The notes below the pieces were generated by a model. That model was given only the letters and a program-made list of their open reading frames with translations, was not told the origin of the DNA and did no database searches. This document shows positions 5,373-5,990 of a stretch of DNA of 5,990 nucleotides, piece after piece. The stretch's first letter is position 1; every line of letters begins with the position of its first letter. Origin of the DNA: Microbacteriaceae bacterium UBA963 (lineage in GTDB: Bacteria > Actinomycetota > Actinomycetes > Actinomycetales > Microbacteriaceae); NCBI GenBank assembly GCA_002292955.1, contig DBCH01000110.1:1-5990 (forward strand). The letters run 5' to 3'. The position numbers and the translations under genes are program-made.

Positions 5373-5990
5373 GTGAACGAAACTGGTCATCCTCTCACCG
5401 TCGGCGGATACCGAGTCGGACGTCGTCTGGACCATGGGCGCTTTTTGGGGCACGCGCTTGCGCCCTCACTTGTGGAGTTGGTCTTTCTGGATGTGGTCCC
5501 TCAGGAGCAACAGAAGATTGTCTGTTCAGCGGCCCAGGATTTCTCGTCGCTGCCCGATGGTGGGCGAGTAGCGATCCTTGCGCGAACCCCGAATAACACG
5601 GATACACCCGAACGTGAAACCCCTGTGAGCGTTCGACTCACCACACCACCAGACCTCGTTGAGTCGTGGCGCCACATGGAAGAAGCAACAGCATCTGCAT
5701 CGGCAACTCCGAGTCCCGCTCCCGGCGAGACCAACTCCCTGATGGGCCGCGTAACCGGGCTCGTCAAGCGAGCAAGACGCGGACCCCTCGTTCTCGCTGT
5801 CATTGCCGGAGTGGTCGCCGTGATTGCCGTGGTCGCACTCGTGCCGGCAACCCCGTCGAACACGTTGTCGTCAGGTGTTTCGTCGGGTGCGTCGTCGACC
5901 GAGCCGAGCTCCGAGTTAACCGTGCCGTCCGAATCTCTGTCGAACCCGTTCTCGAGTGATGCTGTCGGTTCGTCGGCAGCCCCCACACAG
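5373..5990 (+). CDS. Unrecognised single-pass membrane protein, N-terminal part (3' truncated by window)
   Basis: The frame stays open for 206 codons from GTG at 5373 to the window end; the stop lies outside. Residues 1-100 look like a small soluble domain (VGGYRVGRRLDHGRFLGHA at 10-28, then VELVFLDVVPQEQQ). Residues 105-122 are an Ala/Ser/Pro-rich linker. A basic stretch, KRARRG (132-137), precedes one hydrophobic segment, about 138-158, rich in Val, Ala and Ile. After that comes a Ser/Thr/Pro-rich tail. Positive charges before the segment suggest the N-terminus is inside and the Ser-rich part outside. The N-terminus faintly resembles the glycine-loop start of Ser/Thr kinases, but no glycine-loop consensus or catalytic lysine is seen. 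An alternative in-frame GTG is at 5352; the 5373 start has CATGCT six bases upstream. Divergent from lipB. Function unknown. Confidence 0.7.
   Translation, partial: MNETGHPLTVGGYRVGRRLDHGRFLGHALAPSLVELVFLDVVPQEQQKIVCSAAQDFSSLPDGGRVAILARTPNNTDTPERETPVSVRLTTPPDLVESWRHMEEATASASATPSPAPGETNSLMGRVTGLVKRARRGPLVLAVIAGVVAVIAVVALVPATPSNTLSSGVSSGASSTEPSSELTVPSESLSNPFSSDAVGSSAAPTQ

Noticed and set aside
5501..5986. 161-codon minus-strand frame at the right edge
   Set aside because: Its product is low-complexity, with no domain or membrane segment. The plus-strand frame has a clear membrane segment with basic flank and a start signal. Not fully excluded, since third positions coincide.

Overview
The window looks like chromosomal core DNA from a high-GC actinobacterium, most likely a member of the Microbacteriaceae or a close relative. 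The evidence is the GC-rich coding, the frequent GTG starts, the actinobacterial form of every recognisable protein, and the gene order. The cluster lipB, lipA, DUF4191 protein, RDD protein, glnA, glnE is, as I recall it, the same neighbourhood as Mycobacterium tuberculosis Rv2217 to Rv2221c. I see no mobile elements, CRISPR array, tRNA, rRNA or signs of recent transfer, and nothing that amounts to a new multi-gene system.

Layout. Positions 1-813 (+) hold the 3' end of glnE, the adenylyltransferase that switches glutamine synthetase off and on. It converges on glnA (843-2267, -), a type I glutamine synthetase with the adenylylation tyrosine at residue 402. A strong bidirectional terminator at 796-827 sits between them, with the glnE stop codon in its loop. 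Upstream of glnA is a 186-base divergent intergenic region (2268-2453). It contains four 5-base boxes at exact 11-base spacing that match the GlnR nitrogen-regulator consensus (2340-2377), a 10-base palindrome directly beside them, and an inverted repeat in the glnA leader. A small RDD membrane protein (2454-2897, +) reads away from glnA and converges, with a 12-base gap, on a DUF4191 membrane protein (2910-3602, -). Then come lipA (3652-4635, -) and lipB (4622-5266, -), which overlap by 14 bases. The right edge (5373-5990, +) is the start of an unrecognised single-pass membrane protein that runs off the window.

Function. There are two housekeeping modules. GlnE and GlnA, with the probable GlnR operator, form the nitrogen assimilation module, controlled by transcription and by covalent modification. 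LipB and LipA make protein-bound lipoate: LipB transfers octanoate from acyl carrier protein to lipoyl domains and LipA inserts the two sulfurs. The most interesting non-coding signal is that three gene starts (RDD, DUF4191, lipB) have a TANNNT hexamer exactly six bases before the start codon and no clear ribosome binding site, the arrangement expected for leaderless mRNAs.
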